A stretch of DNA of 64,000 nucleotides from Asaia siamensis (GTDB lineage Bacteria; Pseudomonadota; Alphaproteobacteria; Acetobacterales; Acetobacteraceae): positions 186,001 through 250,000 of the forward strand of contig NZ_BMCH01000002.1 of the NCBI RefSeq assembly GCF_014635085.1. The letters run 5' to 3'. The notes under the pieces are model-generated. The model did not search any database. It was not told the origin of the DNA and was given only the letters and a program-made list of their open reading frames with translations. Below, piece after piece: positions 34,303 through 43,036 of the stretch (positions within the stretch are counted from its first letter, which is position 1; every line of letters begins with the position of its first letter). The translations under genes were made by a program, and so were the position numbers.

Positions 34303-36564
34303 GTGGGCTTGTCCATTTTCTTCCAAAGACGTAATGTTACAGTTACGAATGGCTCGACCCGTTATGTTCCCGCAGGGCGTGTAACATCGGGTGACGTTGT
34401 CTATGGATTGAATGGCGGCACGGACTGCCCATCGGTGGATCTGGCGTCGGGAGGAACCATCTCCGGGGCCACGGCTCTGTCAGGTGGCGTCGTGGCTGCA
34501 GCGGCCAATGGGACCACTTTTGGCGGGACTGCACTTGAAAGTGGTTCTTTTGCCGCCCTGAATCAGGGTGTGGTCGTAAGCGCGACGATCACCGCCCGTG
34601 CCGGTCTGGCAGTGGGCAATCTCTCTGGCTATCAGGGTACGCCGGCCTTGGCGATCGCTCCGCATGTCATGAGCGACGGTCATGCCCTGGCCGGCGGCGG
34701 CTTCACGGTCAAGGGGCAGAGCTTTTCTGGCTCCGGGGTGATTTCAGGTGGCACTTTCGATGTCGGCTCCACTGAAAATCTGGCCAGTGGTGGAACCGAT
34801 GACAGCAGCTTTTTCGGCGGTACCCAGATTGTTTCCGCAGGTGCGCTGGCGCTCAGAGGCATTTTCAGCGCCGGGGTGCAGCTGATCAATGGCGGGTCTG
34901 CCTCCAGCTCGGTCGTGTCGGCGGGTGGCACCGTTGTCGTGGGGCAGGGTGGACGTGCTTCAACGATGACAGTCGGCAGTGGTGGGACGGCGGTCGTGAA
35001 TGCTGGCGGCGTCTCGATCAACCAGAATGTTCTCGCCCGAGGGGTATCAATCGTTTCCGCTGGCGGTACGCTTAGCGGGGCGACAATTGCTTCGGGGGGC
35101 TCCGGCATTGTCCAGTCCGGTGGCGTCGTCAGCGGTGCAACGATACTTTCCGGTGGCACGCAGGATGTGCGGGCCGGTGCGACTGTCCAGAGCGCCGTTG
35201 TCGCGGCTGGGGGTTCCATGATTCTCGCTTCGGGCGCGACGGTCGCCAATCTTCAGGTAGCTGCGGCACCATCCGCTTCTGAAAAGGGCGGCAAGCTGGT
35301 GGTCACGCCCGGTGCCGTGATGAGTAATGTCAGTGTCGGCAGGCGCGGCGCCATCGATATCGAGGGCCTCGCCTACAAACCGGGCGGCTCGGTCTCGTTC
35401 GAGAACGGCATACTCAAGGTTACCTACGCAGACGGATCGACCTGGTCGACTCCGCTGAGCGGTTCCTACAGGAAAAACGATTTCCACCTCGAATCCGATG
35501 GCGATGGCAGCACGATCGTCATGTACGACAAGTGCTTTCTCGCGGGCACGATGATCCGCACGCCGTTTGGCGAGTGTCCGGTCGAGATGCTCGCCGTGGG
35601 CGATCTTGTCTCGACAGCCACTGATTTGCCCGGGGCCACCAGTCGGATCACATGGATCGGCTCGGCGGAAATCATCGTCGAACCCTCAAGGAGCGACGAT
35701 CACGCGGGCTATCCTGTGTGTTTCAGGGCAGGGGCTATCGGCCCTCATTCTCCTGACCGCGATCTTTTCATCACGCCCGAGCACTGCGTATTCATGAATG
35801 GCGGGCTTGTGCCTGCGCGTATGCTCGTCAACGGGGCAAGCATCGATTACGACCGCAGCCGCACGCGTTTTACGATCTATCATTTCAGAACAGAGGCGCA
35901 TGCGGTGGTGTGGTCCAACAACATGGCCACCGAGACCCTTCTGGATGATGGAGAACTGCATGGGCTGGAGCCCGATGCGGCCTCGCGTCATGTGCAGCCT
36001 GCCTCTCTGCCTCAGGGTCGCGTTGCGCCGTTGCGGGTTGAGCGAGCATTCGTCGAGCCTCTGCATCGTGCCCTGATGGCGCGGGGCAAGGCGCATCTTG
36101 AGGCATTGCAGGCGGAGACCCCCGGCGCAGAGGGTGAGGGTATTGCCTCCTCCATACTTCAGGACCCTGACCTGCATATTGTCTCGAATGAGGGGCATGT
36201 CGTTCGCCCGTCGCGCAGCACGGAAGATATGGTCATTTTCCACGTGCCTGCCGAATGGGAAGAGGTGCGTATCCGGTCACGGGCAGCGCGGCCCTTCGAT
36301 GCGGAAGGGCCTTTCATTGACGATCGGCGGTCTCTCGGGGTGCTGATTGGTGATATCCATCTCTGGGACAGTCATGGGGCCACGCAGCTTGACACCCATC
36401 TCAGCGATGCGTCGCTGGAGGGGTGGAATAATATCGAAGCTGTTCCGATGCGGTGGACCACAGGAGATGCGCGCCTGCCGCTCGGAAGACGTCGGGTCGG
36501 GTCGCCGGGGGTTCTCGGTATAAAAATCCGTGCAACTGCCGCTTATGAGCGTATCGCCTGCTGA
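34303..36564 (+). CDS. Second SGG-repeat protein with Hint domain
   Basis: A protein of up to 753 residues, paralogous to the one at 11761. Residues 1 to about 330 are SGG/SAGGT beta-helix repeats (for example VVSAGGTVVVGQGG). Cys411 begins the Hint_2 domain (CFLAGTMIRTPFGECPV), with Thr491-xx-His494 in ITPEHC. The C-terminal 200 residues carry VERAFVEPLHRALMARG, SRAARPFDAEGPFIDDRRSLGVLIG and RWTTGDARLPLG, each matched in the first protein. No signal peptide, barrel or His-Asn splice end is seen. The start is unusual: GTG at 34303 has no ribosome-binding site, whereas TTG at 34309 follows GAGG at the right distance. The repeat region is much shorter than in the paralogue. Confidence 0.83.
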   Translation: MGLSIFFQRRNVTVTNGSTRYVPAGRVTSGDVVYGLNGGTDCPSVDLASGGTISGATALSGGVVAAAANGTTFGGTALESGSFAALNQGVVVSATITARAGLAVGNLSGYQGTPALAIAPHVMSDGHALAGGGFTVKGQSFSGSGVISGGTFDVGSTENLASGGTDDSSFFGGTQIVSAGALALRGIFSAGVQLINGGSASSSVVSAGGTVVVGQGGRASTMTVGSGGTAVVNAGGVSINQNVLARGVSIVSAGGTLSGATIASGGSGIVQSGGVVSGATILSGGTQDVRAGATVQSAVVAAGGSMILASGATVANLQVAAAPSASEKGGKLVVTPGAVMSNVSVGRRGAIDIEGLAYKPGGSVSFENGILKVTYADGSTWSTPLSGSYRKNDFHLESDGDGSTIVMYDKCFLAGTMIRTPFGECPVEMLAVGDLVSTATDLPGATSRITWIGSAEIIVEPSRSDDHAGYPVCFRAGAIGPHSPDRDLFITPEHCVFMNGGLVPARMLVNGASIDYDRSRTRFTIYHFRTEAHAVVWSNNMATETLLDDGELHGLEPDAASRHVQPASLPQGRVAPLRVERAFVEPLHRALMARGKAHLEALQAETPGAEGEGIASSILQDPDLHIVSNEGHVVRPSRSTEDMVIFHVPAEWEEVRIRSRAARPFDAEGPFIDDRRSLGVLIGDIHLWDSHGATQLDTHLSDASLEGWNNIEAVPMRWTTGDARLPLGRRRVGSPGVLGIKIRATAAYERIAC

Positions 36565-36607
36565 ACACGTTGCCTTGATATGACATGAGAGACGCGAGCG
36601 CGATGCC

Positions 36608-37228
36608 TCAGGGGAAGAGCTGCTCCTGTCGGCTCATATCCCTGCCTGAGCGCAGGGCCGCGCCACGGCGCACATGTCTGGCCTGGGTCAGTCTGAAAAG
36701 TTCATCCGGCGGCGCAAGAGCGAGCTGTCGTTGCAGGATATGCGCGGTTACATAGGCATCTGGCCCCGCTCTGTGGGCGGGCGCGGCAAGGCTGCGATCA
36801 AGGTCGAGTTTCAGCCAGTAGCGCAAAATCTGGTTTGTGTGACGCGGCGCCTCCGGCCAGAGCTTCTGTCCGATGCGCAGTGTGCACAGCCATCGCAGGC
36901 CGCCCGTAATGGCGTCGGTCAGGAAATGCCTTTCGAACGCAATATGATGGGCGGCCAGCATGTCGGGGCAGGGGCTGTGCTGAACCAGCGCGCCAAGGGC
37001 ATCGGGCGTTGCATGGGGCAGATCGGCGGCAAAATCTTCCTCCATCAGGTGATGAACCGCCTGGGTCTCTGGTGTGAGCGGTGCGGAGGGTCGAAAGAGC
37101 TGGGTGCGCGGGGGCTCCATCTGCCAGGCGCCGTTGATCAGAACCAGATCGACCGAGCCGAACTCGATGACTTCAGAAGAGGCGGGATGATTTCCCGAGG
37201 TTTCGAGATCAATAACACGCAGGCGCAT
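36608..37228 (-). CDS. DEDD 3'-5' exonuclease, ExoX-like
   Basis: A 206-residue nuclease. RVIDLETSG at 4-12 gives catalytic Asp7 and Glu9, LAAHHIAFERHFL near 93-105 gives the second Asp-equivalent region, and HRAGPDAYVTAHIL near 150 supplies the catalytic His and Asp of the DEDDh class. CTLRIGQKLWPEAPRHTNQILRYWLKL also parallels exodeoxyribonuclease X. In ExoII the Phe-Glu-Arg replaces the more usual Phe-Asp, so that acidic residue is Glu. It could act in DNA repair or RNA trimming; no operon partner helps. It ends 43 bp from the second Hint gene, convergent. Confidence 0.8.
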   Translation of the reverse strand: MRLRVIDLETSGNHPASSEVIEFGSVDLVLINGAWQMEPPRTQLFRPSAPLTPETQAVHHLMEEDFAADLPHATPDALGALVQHSPCPDMLAAHHIAFERHFLTDAITGGLRWLCTLRIGQKLWPEAPRHTNQILRYWLKLDLDRSLAAPAHRAGPDAYVTAHILQRQLALAPPDELFRLTQARHVRRGAALRSGRDMSRQEQLFP

Positions 37229-37463
37229 CGAGTCGACGGGTTCCGGTTGCAGGGCACAAGATGAGTCTTGATTTGCCCGTTTCTTTGGTAAAAAGCGCAG
37301 TTACAAGAAACAGTTCGTATCGATGGTTTTTCCGTCTAAACTTTTCACGGCATGTGACGTTTTGTTAATGTGGAACGCAAAAGCCGTCATGCGCCTCATT
37401 GTTTCATAACGATGCCAGATTGACGCCATGTTCCCTTGATGTCCTGAAATAAAGGAGAAGGCC

Positions 37464-37622
37464 ATGAGCAAGAATTCGACTTCGCACCGAAATGATGTTC
37501 CCGCCCTCGACGCTGACGTCAAGGCGGCTCCTCAGAGCTCAAGAGACGTCAAGACAGACGACCATGGCGCTTTTCGTGTCCATGTTCAGCTGCTTGGTCA
37601 GGAATGGTCACAGACACATTGA
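37464..37622 (+). CDS. Small hypothetical protein (52 residues)
   Basis: ATG at 37464 is preceded by AAGGAGAAGG at ideal spacing, one of the best ribosome-binding sites in the window. The product (MSKNSTSHRNDVPALD... ending LGQEWSQTH) is hydrophilic and charged, with no membrane segment and no family that I recognise. It lies alone between the divergent exoX-like gene and the convergent queD. The strong initiation site is the main evidence. Confidence 0.5.
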   Translation: MSKNSTSHRNDVPALDADVKAAPQSSRDVKTDDHGAFRVHVQLLGQEWSQTH

Positions 37623-37667
37623 TCGCTGCGTCTGGAGCTGCGCGTGATCGGATGCTGCGCGTCCGGC

Positions 37668-38216
37668 TCAGAGCGCTGCCCTGACGTCTGAAATCGTCGG
37701 GTCGGCACGGTGCCACCAGTAATCTGTCGCTTCGCCTTCCATGAGCGGCAGAAAAGGATCAGGGGCGCCCGTCAGCCTGACCGTGTTGGTTGGCGTCTCC
37801 TCCAGCGTGAGACTGGTGCAGCAGAGCACATCGCCTTCCGCACGCAGGAAAGCCTTAAGCTTGGCGTAGAGCAGGGCAGCCATCAATTCGGTAGTCGGGT
37901 CGCCGGGTGTCACGACAATCCGGTCGACGCGTGCGGGTTCGTTCGCAAGAAACCACCCAAGCAGCGGGTCTGACGACGAGATCTGGAAAGCGTGGTCGAG
38001 GCGGGTATCGATGAAATCGTGCCAGCGCGCTTTTGCCTCGGCAAAAGGCACGACCATGTTGCGCGCGCCATCCAGGCGCGATGGAGTGCGTGCCTGCAGC
38101 GTGACAGTGACGAACTCGTTATGTCCGTGCGGAATGGCACAACGCTCGGAACTGCCTGCAATCAGGCGATGCCCCATACTGAAGCGCCGGGTAAAGCTGA
38201 GTTCAAGCGCCGACAT
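37668..38216 (-). CDS. queD: 6-carboxy-5,6,7,8-tetrahydropterin synthase family protein
   Basis: A 182-residue QueD-type enzyme that turns dihydroneopterin triphosphate into 6-carboxytetrahydropterin in queuosine synthesis. His16, His30 and His32 (GHR and HGH) are the zinc ligands and Cys26 is the catalytic cysteine. [15 protein letters not shown] near the end carries the pterin-binding Glu. It is longer than the usual 120-residue QueD: there is extra sequence around residues 55-100 and a C-terminal tail. The start at 38216 overlaps queC by 14 bp; the frame is open to 38564 but only as a shadow of queC. Confidence 0.88.
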   Translation of the reverse strand: MSALELSFTRRFSMGHRLIAGSSERCAIPHGHNEFVTVTLQARTPSRLDGARNMVVPFAEAKARWHDFIDTRLDHAFQISSSDPLLGWFLANEPARVDRIVVTPGDPTTELMAALLYAKLKAFLRAEGDVLCCTSLTLEETPTNTVRLTGAPDPFLPLMEGEATDYWWHRADPTISDVRAAL

Positions 38217-38904
38217 AGCTTGACCATCCCTTGGCGCGCAGTTCGCAGGCGGGGCAGGTGCCGCAGCCAAAGCCCCAGTCGTGCTGATGCGCGCGGTCGC
38301 CCAGATAGCAGCTATGGCTGTCGCGGTTGATCGCCGACACCATGTCCTTGCCACCCAGCGTTTCGGCAAGGCGCCAGGTCTCCGCCTTGTCCAGCCACAT
38401 GAGTGGCGTGTGCAGCACGAAGCGCGTCTCCATGCCAAGATTGAGCGCCACCTGCAGCGCCTTGATGGTGTCGTCACGACAGTCGGGATAGCCGGAATAG
38501 TCGGTCTCGCACACACCGGTGACGATATGACGGGCGTTGCGTCTGACGGCCAGTGTTGCGGCAAAACTCAGAAAAAGCAGGTTGCGGCCCGGGACAAAAG
38601 TCGAGGGCAGGCCGTTCTCGTTCATCTCGATGGCCGCCTCACGCGTCAGTGCGGTCTCGGAAATCTGGCCAAGAACAGAGAGGTCGAGCGTATGATCCTC
38701 GCCCAGCCGGTCCCGCCACTCCGGCCTGGCGTCGATCATGGAAATACGCAGCCTATCGCGGCACTCCAGTTCAACGGCATGGCGCTGGCCATAGGCAAAA
38801 CCCAGGGTCTCGACATGTGCAAAACGATCAAGCGCCCATGCCAGACAGGTGGCGGAATCCTGCCCGCCCGAGAAGAGAACGATCGCCGTGTCATTGGAGA
38901 GCAT
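38203..38904 (-). CDS. queC: 7-cyano-7-deazaguanine synthase
   Basis: A 233-residue ATP-dependent enzyme that converts 7-carboxy-7-deazaguanine to preQ0. The PP-loop is [16 protein letters not shown] (10-25), followed by [16 protein letters not shown]. Near the C-terminus [25 protein letters not shown] provides the zinc-site cysteines. The ATG overlaps the queE stop by one base (TGATG). Order is queE-queC-queD on the minus strand. Confidence 0.96.
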   Translation of the reverse strand: MLSNDTAIVLFSGGQDSATCLAWALDRFAHVETLGFAYGQRHAVELECRDRLRISMIDARPEWRDRLGEDHTLDLSVLGQISETALTREAAIEMNENGLPSTFVPGRNLLFLSFAATLAVRRNARHIVTGVCETDYSGYPDCRDDTIKALQVALNLGMETRFVLHTPLMWLDKAETWRLAETLGGKDMVSAINRDSHSCYLGDRAHQHDWGFGCGTCPACELRAKGWSSYVGA

Positions 38905-39554
38905 CAGGGAATCCCGATCAGCTTGTGGGTTTGCAGCGACAGGCGCCAGCGCGGGTTTTTCAGGCAGTAGGCAACGGCTTTCTGCGTGTTTTCGATGCGA
39001 TCGGGTCCATCCATGGGCTGCAGCCAGAAATGGGTGAAATCCCAGGTCTCAAACAGTTCGGGGGGGAGAGCCTCCTGCGGGAAGACCAGCTTCAGTTCCT
39101 GTCCCGAGCGCTGCACAAGGGTGCTGGCTGGCTTGGGGCTGATGCAGACCCAGTCAATTCCTTCCGGCGCCCTGATCGTGCCATTGCTTTCGATGGCGAT
39201 CTCGAACCCCGCTTCATGCACCGCTGCGACGAGAGCGTCATCAATCTGCAGCAGGGGCTCTCCCCCCGTGAAGACGACATAACGGCGTTCTGGCTCGGCC
39301 GATGCCTGATCCCAGCAGGTGACCAGAGCCTGAGCCAGGTCTTCTGCTGTGGCAAAACGACCGCCACCCTCGCCATCGGTGCCGATGAAATCGGTATCGC
39401 AGAACTGGCAGGCGGCTTTATGGCGGTCTTCTTCACGGCCAGACCAGAGATTGCATCCGGCAAAACGACAGAACACGGAGGCGCGCCCTGTATGGGCACC
39501 TTCTCCCTGAAGTGTCGCGAAGAGTTCCTTTACGGCGTATGGCATGCCTCGCAT
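38904..39554 (-). CDS. queE: 7-carboxy-7-deazaguanine synthase
   Basis: A 216-residue radical SAM enzyme that contracts 6-carboxytetrahydropterin to 7-carboxy-7-deazaguanine. The cluster motif is Cys34-X14-Cys49-X2-Cys52 instead of the classical CX3CX2C. A CX14CX2C motif is documented for some QueE proteins, so this variant is expected to be active. [14 protein letters not shown] and [11 protein letters not shown] are typical. It is the first gene of the que operon. Met4 is an alternative start, with GAGG close before it. Confidence 0.93.
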   Translation of the reverse strand: MRGMPYAVKELFATLQGEGAHTGRASVFCRFAGCNLWSGREEDRHKAACQFCDTDFIGTDGEGGGRFATAEDLAQALVTCWDQASAEPERRYVVFTGGEPLLQIDDALVAAVHEAGFEIAIESNGTIRAPEGIDWVCISPKPASTLVQRSGQELKLVFPQEALPPELFETWDFTHFWLQPMDGPDRIENTQKAVAYCLKNPRWRLSLQTHKLIGIP

Positions 39555-39610
39555 GTCGGCGAGCCGGGCGCGCGATGCAAGTGAAAAATGGGTCTTTTTC
39601 GCAGCAGACC

Positions 39611-40621
39611 TTATTTGGCGGCAGTTTCTGGGGCTGCGGAGGAAGGCTGCGGCTGATCTTCGTCAGGCGGTATCTCGGATATATGCTGCACGTACATCGT
39701 GTGCTGCGTCGTGATCCAGACGCGGTGATGACGCAGGAAATCGGCGCCGAACAGAGCGTCATCGAGCGTATCATTATCCATGATGATCACTTCAGGATTA
39801 TGGATCGTGAAATCTCCAAGCGTCATCGTTTTGAAATGGTGATGATAGGCGGTGACCCTGTCGCTGCCCACGGCCTCGAAATCGATCGAGGCTCGGTCTT
39901 TTTTCAGCATCTCATCAGTGACACCCAGTTCATGTGCCAGGCGAAGTGGCAGAACGGTGCGTGAGGCGCCCGTATCGAAAATGGCACGTATCGGCTTACC
40001 CCCATCGAGTGTGAACTGCAGATGGAGTTGCATCTGATCGAGATCGCGCTCGATCGGGACGGTATGCATCATCCCCTTCCACAATGGCGCCGGATAGGGG
40101 CAGCGCTTCATGTCGAGCAGTTGCATCTGATGATGCGGCATATCGATGACGAGGTCGGTTGCCAGCAGGATCTCGGCGCCCAGAAGCCCCACCAACGGCG
40201 GCAGAGGGGGTTTGGTGGCACCGAAGGATTGTGTGGTCATGGCAAAGGCGTGGTTTGTGTTCGTGGCGCCACCAAGCCCGATATCGTCCACCTGCACGAT
40301 ACGCTGGAGTTCCGTGCCTTTGACCCCGGTCGTTCTCACCATGCCGGTGGAATAGGTCAGATCGAGCATGTCTGCGTATTTTTCACTCAGCACGCTGTTG
40401 AAGGCCCCTGAATCGACAGTGAACAGGACGGGATGCCTGTTGATCGTAGCCCGCACCACTGGCGTATTCTGGTACGAATCAAGCGGCAGGCGCCCAATCG
40501 TACCAATGACGCAGGAGCCGTCTTTTGCAGGCGTATCGCAGCCGGCCAGCAAACACATGGCAAGCAGGAAAAGCGGGCATGAAATCGATCGCGCAATCGG
40601 TCCTGATCTGACGCTTTTCAT
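39611..40621 (-). CDS. Lipoprotein with two retropepsin-like aspartyl protease domains
   Basis: A 336-residue protein. Residues 1-28 are a lipoprotein signal ending in LAGC (Cys28). Two tandem retropepsin-like units follow: the first has the active-site triad FTVDSG (Asp70-Ser-Gly) and GLLGAEIL, the second has IFDTGAS (Asp216-Thr-Gly) and ALFGADFL. Each unit therefore carries its own triad, so one chain could build a complete two-aspartate site like pepsin, or only one unit may be active. The tail is Pro/Ala-rich. It should be anchored in the periplasm. The start at 40621 is chosen for the lipoprotein signal; the frame extends to 40705. It is divergent from the phosphodiesterase gene. Confidence 0.8.
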   Translation of the reverse strand: MKSVRSGPIARSISCPLFLLAMCLLAGCDTPAKDGSCVIGTIGRLPLDSYQNTPVVRATINRHPVLFTVDSGAFNSVLSEKYADMLDLTYSTGMVRTTGVKGTELQRIVQVDDIGLGGATNTNHAFAMTTQSFGATKPPLPPLVGLLGAEILLATDLVIDMPHHQMQLLDMKRCPYPAPLWKGMMHTVPIERDLDQMQLHLQFTLDGGKPIRAIFDTGASRTVLPLRLAHELGVTDEMLKKDRASIDFEAVGSDRVTAYHHHFKTMTLGDFTIHNPEVIIMDNDTLDDALFGADFLRHHRVWITTQHTMYVQHISEIPPDEDQPQPSSAAPETAAK

Positions 40622-40836
40622 GGTGTTTCCACGATTCTTTCTTTGGACTTCAGTGGTATTATTTGTAATTGCAACGACACTGTAACAGCCTTGGCTTTCT
40701 CGCAAGTAGGTCGTTTCCTGATTCCTGGTCGCACCATGCCGCGTATCGGGTTTGCGCGTTCACCTTGTCTCAACCGGATGATGCCGATACCTGCTCGTTA
40801 ACGGCCTCAAAGACAGGGAGGCGAGGAGTGAGTTGC

Positions 40837-41838
40837 ATGCGTGCCAGGTTCAGACAGATTGCTCTTATCGGCGGGTTTATGGCGGCCATGCTTTTCCCCG
40901 GTGAGTTGGCACGGGCCAGGGGCTTTGACGTAACGGTACTCGGCGCACATGGCGGGCTCGAGGACGGTAATCTGAGTGCTTATCTCGTGCGCGAGCAGGG
41001 GACAGATGTCGGCGTTCTTCTGGATGCCGGTACGGTCATGAATGGCATCGAAAAAGCAAATGCGGCCCATGATTTCGATCATCTTGCCCTGCCGAATGAT
41101 CCGAAGACCTCGCGTACCGGCCTGCTGATCCATCATGTCATTCAGGGCTATCTGCTCAGCCACGCGCATCTGGATCATGTGGCGGGGCTGCTGGCTGTGT
41201 CTCCCGATGATCGGGGCAAGCCCATCTATGCCCTGCCTTCGGTCCTGTCGGTAATGCAGGATGACCTTTTCAATCATCGCGTCTGGCCCAATCTGGCCGA
41301 TCGTGGGGCAAAGCCTGCCCTAGGGCTGTATCATTATCATGATCTGTTTCCCGAGCGGACCGTACCGCTCTCAAGCACGAAACTGAGCGTCACCGCCTAT
41401 CCATTGAGCCATGGTGCTGTTGAATCGACGGCATTCCTTCTGCGTTCTGGGTCTGATGCGCTGCTCTATCTCGGCGACACCGGACCGGATGCTCTGGAAA
41501 AGGGAGACAGGCTTGCCGCACTCTGGAAAGCTGTTGCTCCTCTGATCAGGGCTCACCAGCTTCGTGGCCTGATCATCGAGTGTTCCTATGACAACAGCAG
41601 ACCAGACTCACAACTATACGGCCATCTGACCCCCGCCTGGCTGCTGCGCGAGCTTGCTGCATTGAAGGCTGAGGCTGGTGTGTCGATGAAGGGCTTCCCG
41701 GTGCTTGTTGCCCATATCAAGCCTCTCCTCACCAGTGGGGCGTCGGCAGAGGATCTTATCGCAGCCCAGCTTCAGGCAGGTAATGTCGAGGGGTTTCGTT
41801 TTCTGATCGCCCGACAGGGGCTTGCCGTCTCGTTTTGA
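40837..41838 (+). CDS. Class II cyclic-nucleotide phosphodiesterase-like metallo-hydrolase
   Basis: A 333-residue protein with a signal peptide (MRARFRQIALIGGFMAAMLFPGELARA). The mature domain is a metallo-beta-lactamase fold of the class II 3',5'-cyclic-nucleotide phosphodiesterase group: GYLLSHAHLDHVAGL is the HxHxDH metal site, PLSHGAVESTAFLLR and LLYLGDTGPDALEKG provide further ligands, and IIECSYDNSRPDSQLYGHLTP is typical. If secreted, it would act on periplasmic cAMP/cGMP rather than on intracellular signals. GAGGAG lies eight bases before the ATG at 40837; GTG at 40828 is another option. Confidence 0.85.
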   Translation: MRARFRQIALIGGFMAAMLFPGELARARGFDVTVLGAHGGLEDGNLSAYLVREQGTDVGVLLDAGTVMNGIEKANAAHDFDHLALPNDPKTSRTGLLIHHVIQGYLLSHAHLDHVAGLLAVSPDDRGKPIYALPSVLSVMQDDLFNHRVWPNLADRGAKPALGLYHYHDLFPERTVPLSSTKLSVTAYPLSHGAVESTAFLLRSGSDALLYLGDTGPDALEKGDRLAALWKAVAPLIRAHQLRGLIIECSYDNSRPDSQLYGHLTPAWLLRELAALKAEAGVSMKGFPVLVAHIKPLLTSGASAEDLIAAQLQAGNVEGFRFLIARQGLAVSF

Positions 41839-41875
41839 AGGAATGACGCCGCCATGCCTGTGTGTGGCGGTTTCT

Positions 41876-42001
41876 CTAGTCGTCGGAAGAATTGAACAGG
41901 TCCGACTTGTTGATCCGGTGAATCAGAAGCCCGGCCATAAGCGGGCCGATCGCGTAGCCGGCGAAAACAAAACAGATCATGAAATAATCGGCATTGGTCA
42001 T
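41876..42001 (-). CDS. Tiny single-membrane-helix protein (41 residues)
   Basis: MTNADYFMICFVFAGYAIGP then LMAGLLIHRINKSDLFNSSDD: a hydrophobic helix of about 22 residues, then a charged tail, like small membrane subunits. Its ATG overlaps the stop of another tiny frame as ATGA (42001-41998), which argues for translation. No Shine-Dalgarno sequence of its own is visible, consistent with coupling. I do not recognise the family. The rest of 41839-42182 shows nothing else clear. Confidence 0.4.
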   Translation of the reverse strand: MTNADYFMICFVFAGYAIGPLMAGLLIHRINKSDLFNSSDD

Positions 42002-42072
42002 TTCTGCTGAAAGGCCTCGATCGCTGCTTCGCGATCATAGACCAGACGCGCCAAGCGATCCATCTTGCGCAT
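41998..42072 (-). CDS. Tiny ORF coupled to the 41-residue membrane protein
   Basis: MRKMDRLARLVYDREAAIEAFQQK, 24 residues from ATG at 42072; ATG at 42063 or an upstream GTG in the open frame could also start it. It is basic then acidic and may be helical. The sole evidence is the ATGA overlap with the next frame. It could be a leader peptide or part of a longer small protein. Confidence 0.28.
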   Translation of the reverse strand: MRKMDRLARLVYDREAAIEAFQQK

Positions 42073-42182
42073 GGCGGGCGATGGTTTTCGCTTCGTCGAG
42101 AGGTGGCTGAGAGCGCGGACCCTTGGAGCGACGCGTCTGAAAGGCTAGAGCTTCTGCTCTGGTCAAGCAAAGAGCGAGAAGC

Positions 42183-43034
42183 ATGAACACGACTCAGCCA
42201 AGGGCAGGCGACAGGGAAACGATACTCGATCTGTTTCCCCTGTCAGGATGGGGGCGATTCAAGGCGGCATTCGTCGATCTGCGTGAGGGCCTTCGTCTCC
42301 TGCCTCTGGCCATGACCCTGGGGTGGCTCGATATCAAGATGCGCTATCGCGGGTCGGTTCTCGGGCCATTCTGGTTGACAATCACGACGGCTGTCATGGT
42401 GATCGCGCTGGGGTTTCTCTACGCCGAGTTGTTCGGCATCGTGCTGAAAACCTATCTGCCTTTTCTGGCGCTTTCTCTCGTTCTCTGGGGATATATCTCG
42501 ACTCTCATTACAGAGAGCACGACCGTCTTTTCACAGGAAACGCGCCTGATCCAGTCTGCCCGCAGACCGTTCAGCGTCTTCGCGATTCAGGCCATTATCC
42601 GTAACCTGCTGGTTCTGGCACATAATGCCGTCGTCGTTCTGGTCGTCTTTCTCATTTTCGATATCGTGCCCCTGAAAATCTGGCTGATTCTGCCTGCGCT
42701 CGGGCTCTGGATTATCGATAGTCTTGCCATCACGCTGTGCCTCGGGCTTTTCGGCGCGCGTTTTCGCGATATCCCGCCAATCGTGGGCTCGCTGCTTCAG
42801 GTATTCTTCTTTGTCACGCCGGTGATCTGGAAGCCTGAACTTGTTGGCACCCTTGGAGGCTGGTTGTTGATCGATCCGTTCTATCCCCTCCTGGCCATCA
42901 TTCGGGCACCGCTTCTGGGGGAGACTCTTCCGCTCGTCATCTGGGAGGCGGCTCTTGCCCATAGCGCCGTTCTGATTGTCCTTGCGGCTGTCTTCTTCGC
43001 CCGTTTCCGCGCGCGCATTGCTTATTGGGTTTGA
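42183..43034 (+). CDS. ABC-2 polysaccharide export permease (Wzm/KpsM-like)
   Basis: A 283-residue inner-membrane protein with six hydrophobic segments. The N-terminal amphipathic stretch LGWLDIKMRYRGSVLGPFWLTITTAVMV is the hallmark of ABC-2 permeases for capsule, O-antigen or teichoic acid. Later segments include YLPFLALSLVLWGYIS, FFVTPVIWKPEL and a final helix ending FRARIAYWV. It is followed after two bases by the ATPase gene. The pair exports a finished polymer, or a lipid-linked one, across the inner membrane. The GDP-mannose genes at 4.2-7.3 kb could provide sugars for it, but they are far away. Confidence 0.9.
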   Translation: MNTTQPRAGDRETILDLFPLSGWGRFKAAFVDLREGLRLLPLAMTLGWLDIKMRYRGSVLGPFWLTITTAVMVIALGFLYAELFGIVLKTYLPFLALSLVLWGYISTLITESTTVFSQETRLIQSARRPFSVFAIQAIIRNLLVLAHNAVVVLVVFLIFDIVPLKIWLILPALGLWIIDSLAITLCLGLFGARFRDIPPIVGSLLQVFFFVTPVIWKPELVGTLGGWLLIDPFYPLLAIIRAPLLGETLPLVIWEAALAHSAVLIVLAAVFFARFRARIAYWV

Positions 43035-43036
43035 CC

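Noticed and set aside
37301-37522. 73-codon minus-strand open frame
   Set aside because: No initiation signal, and it overlaps the better supported 52-codon plus-strand gene.
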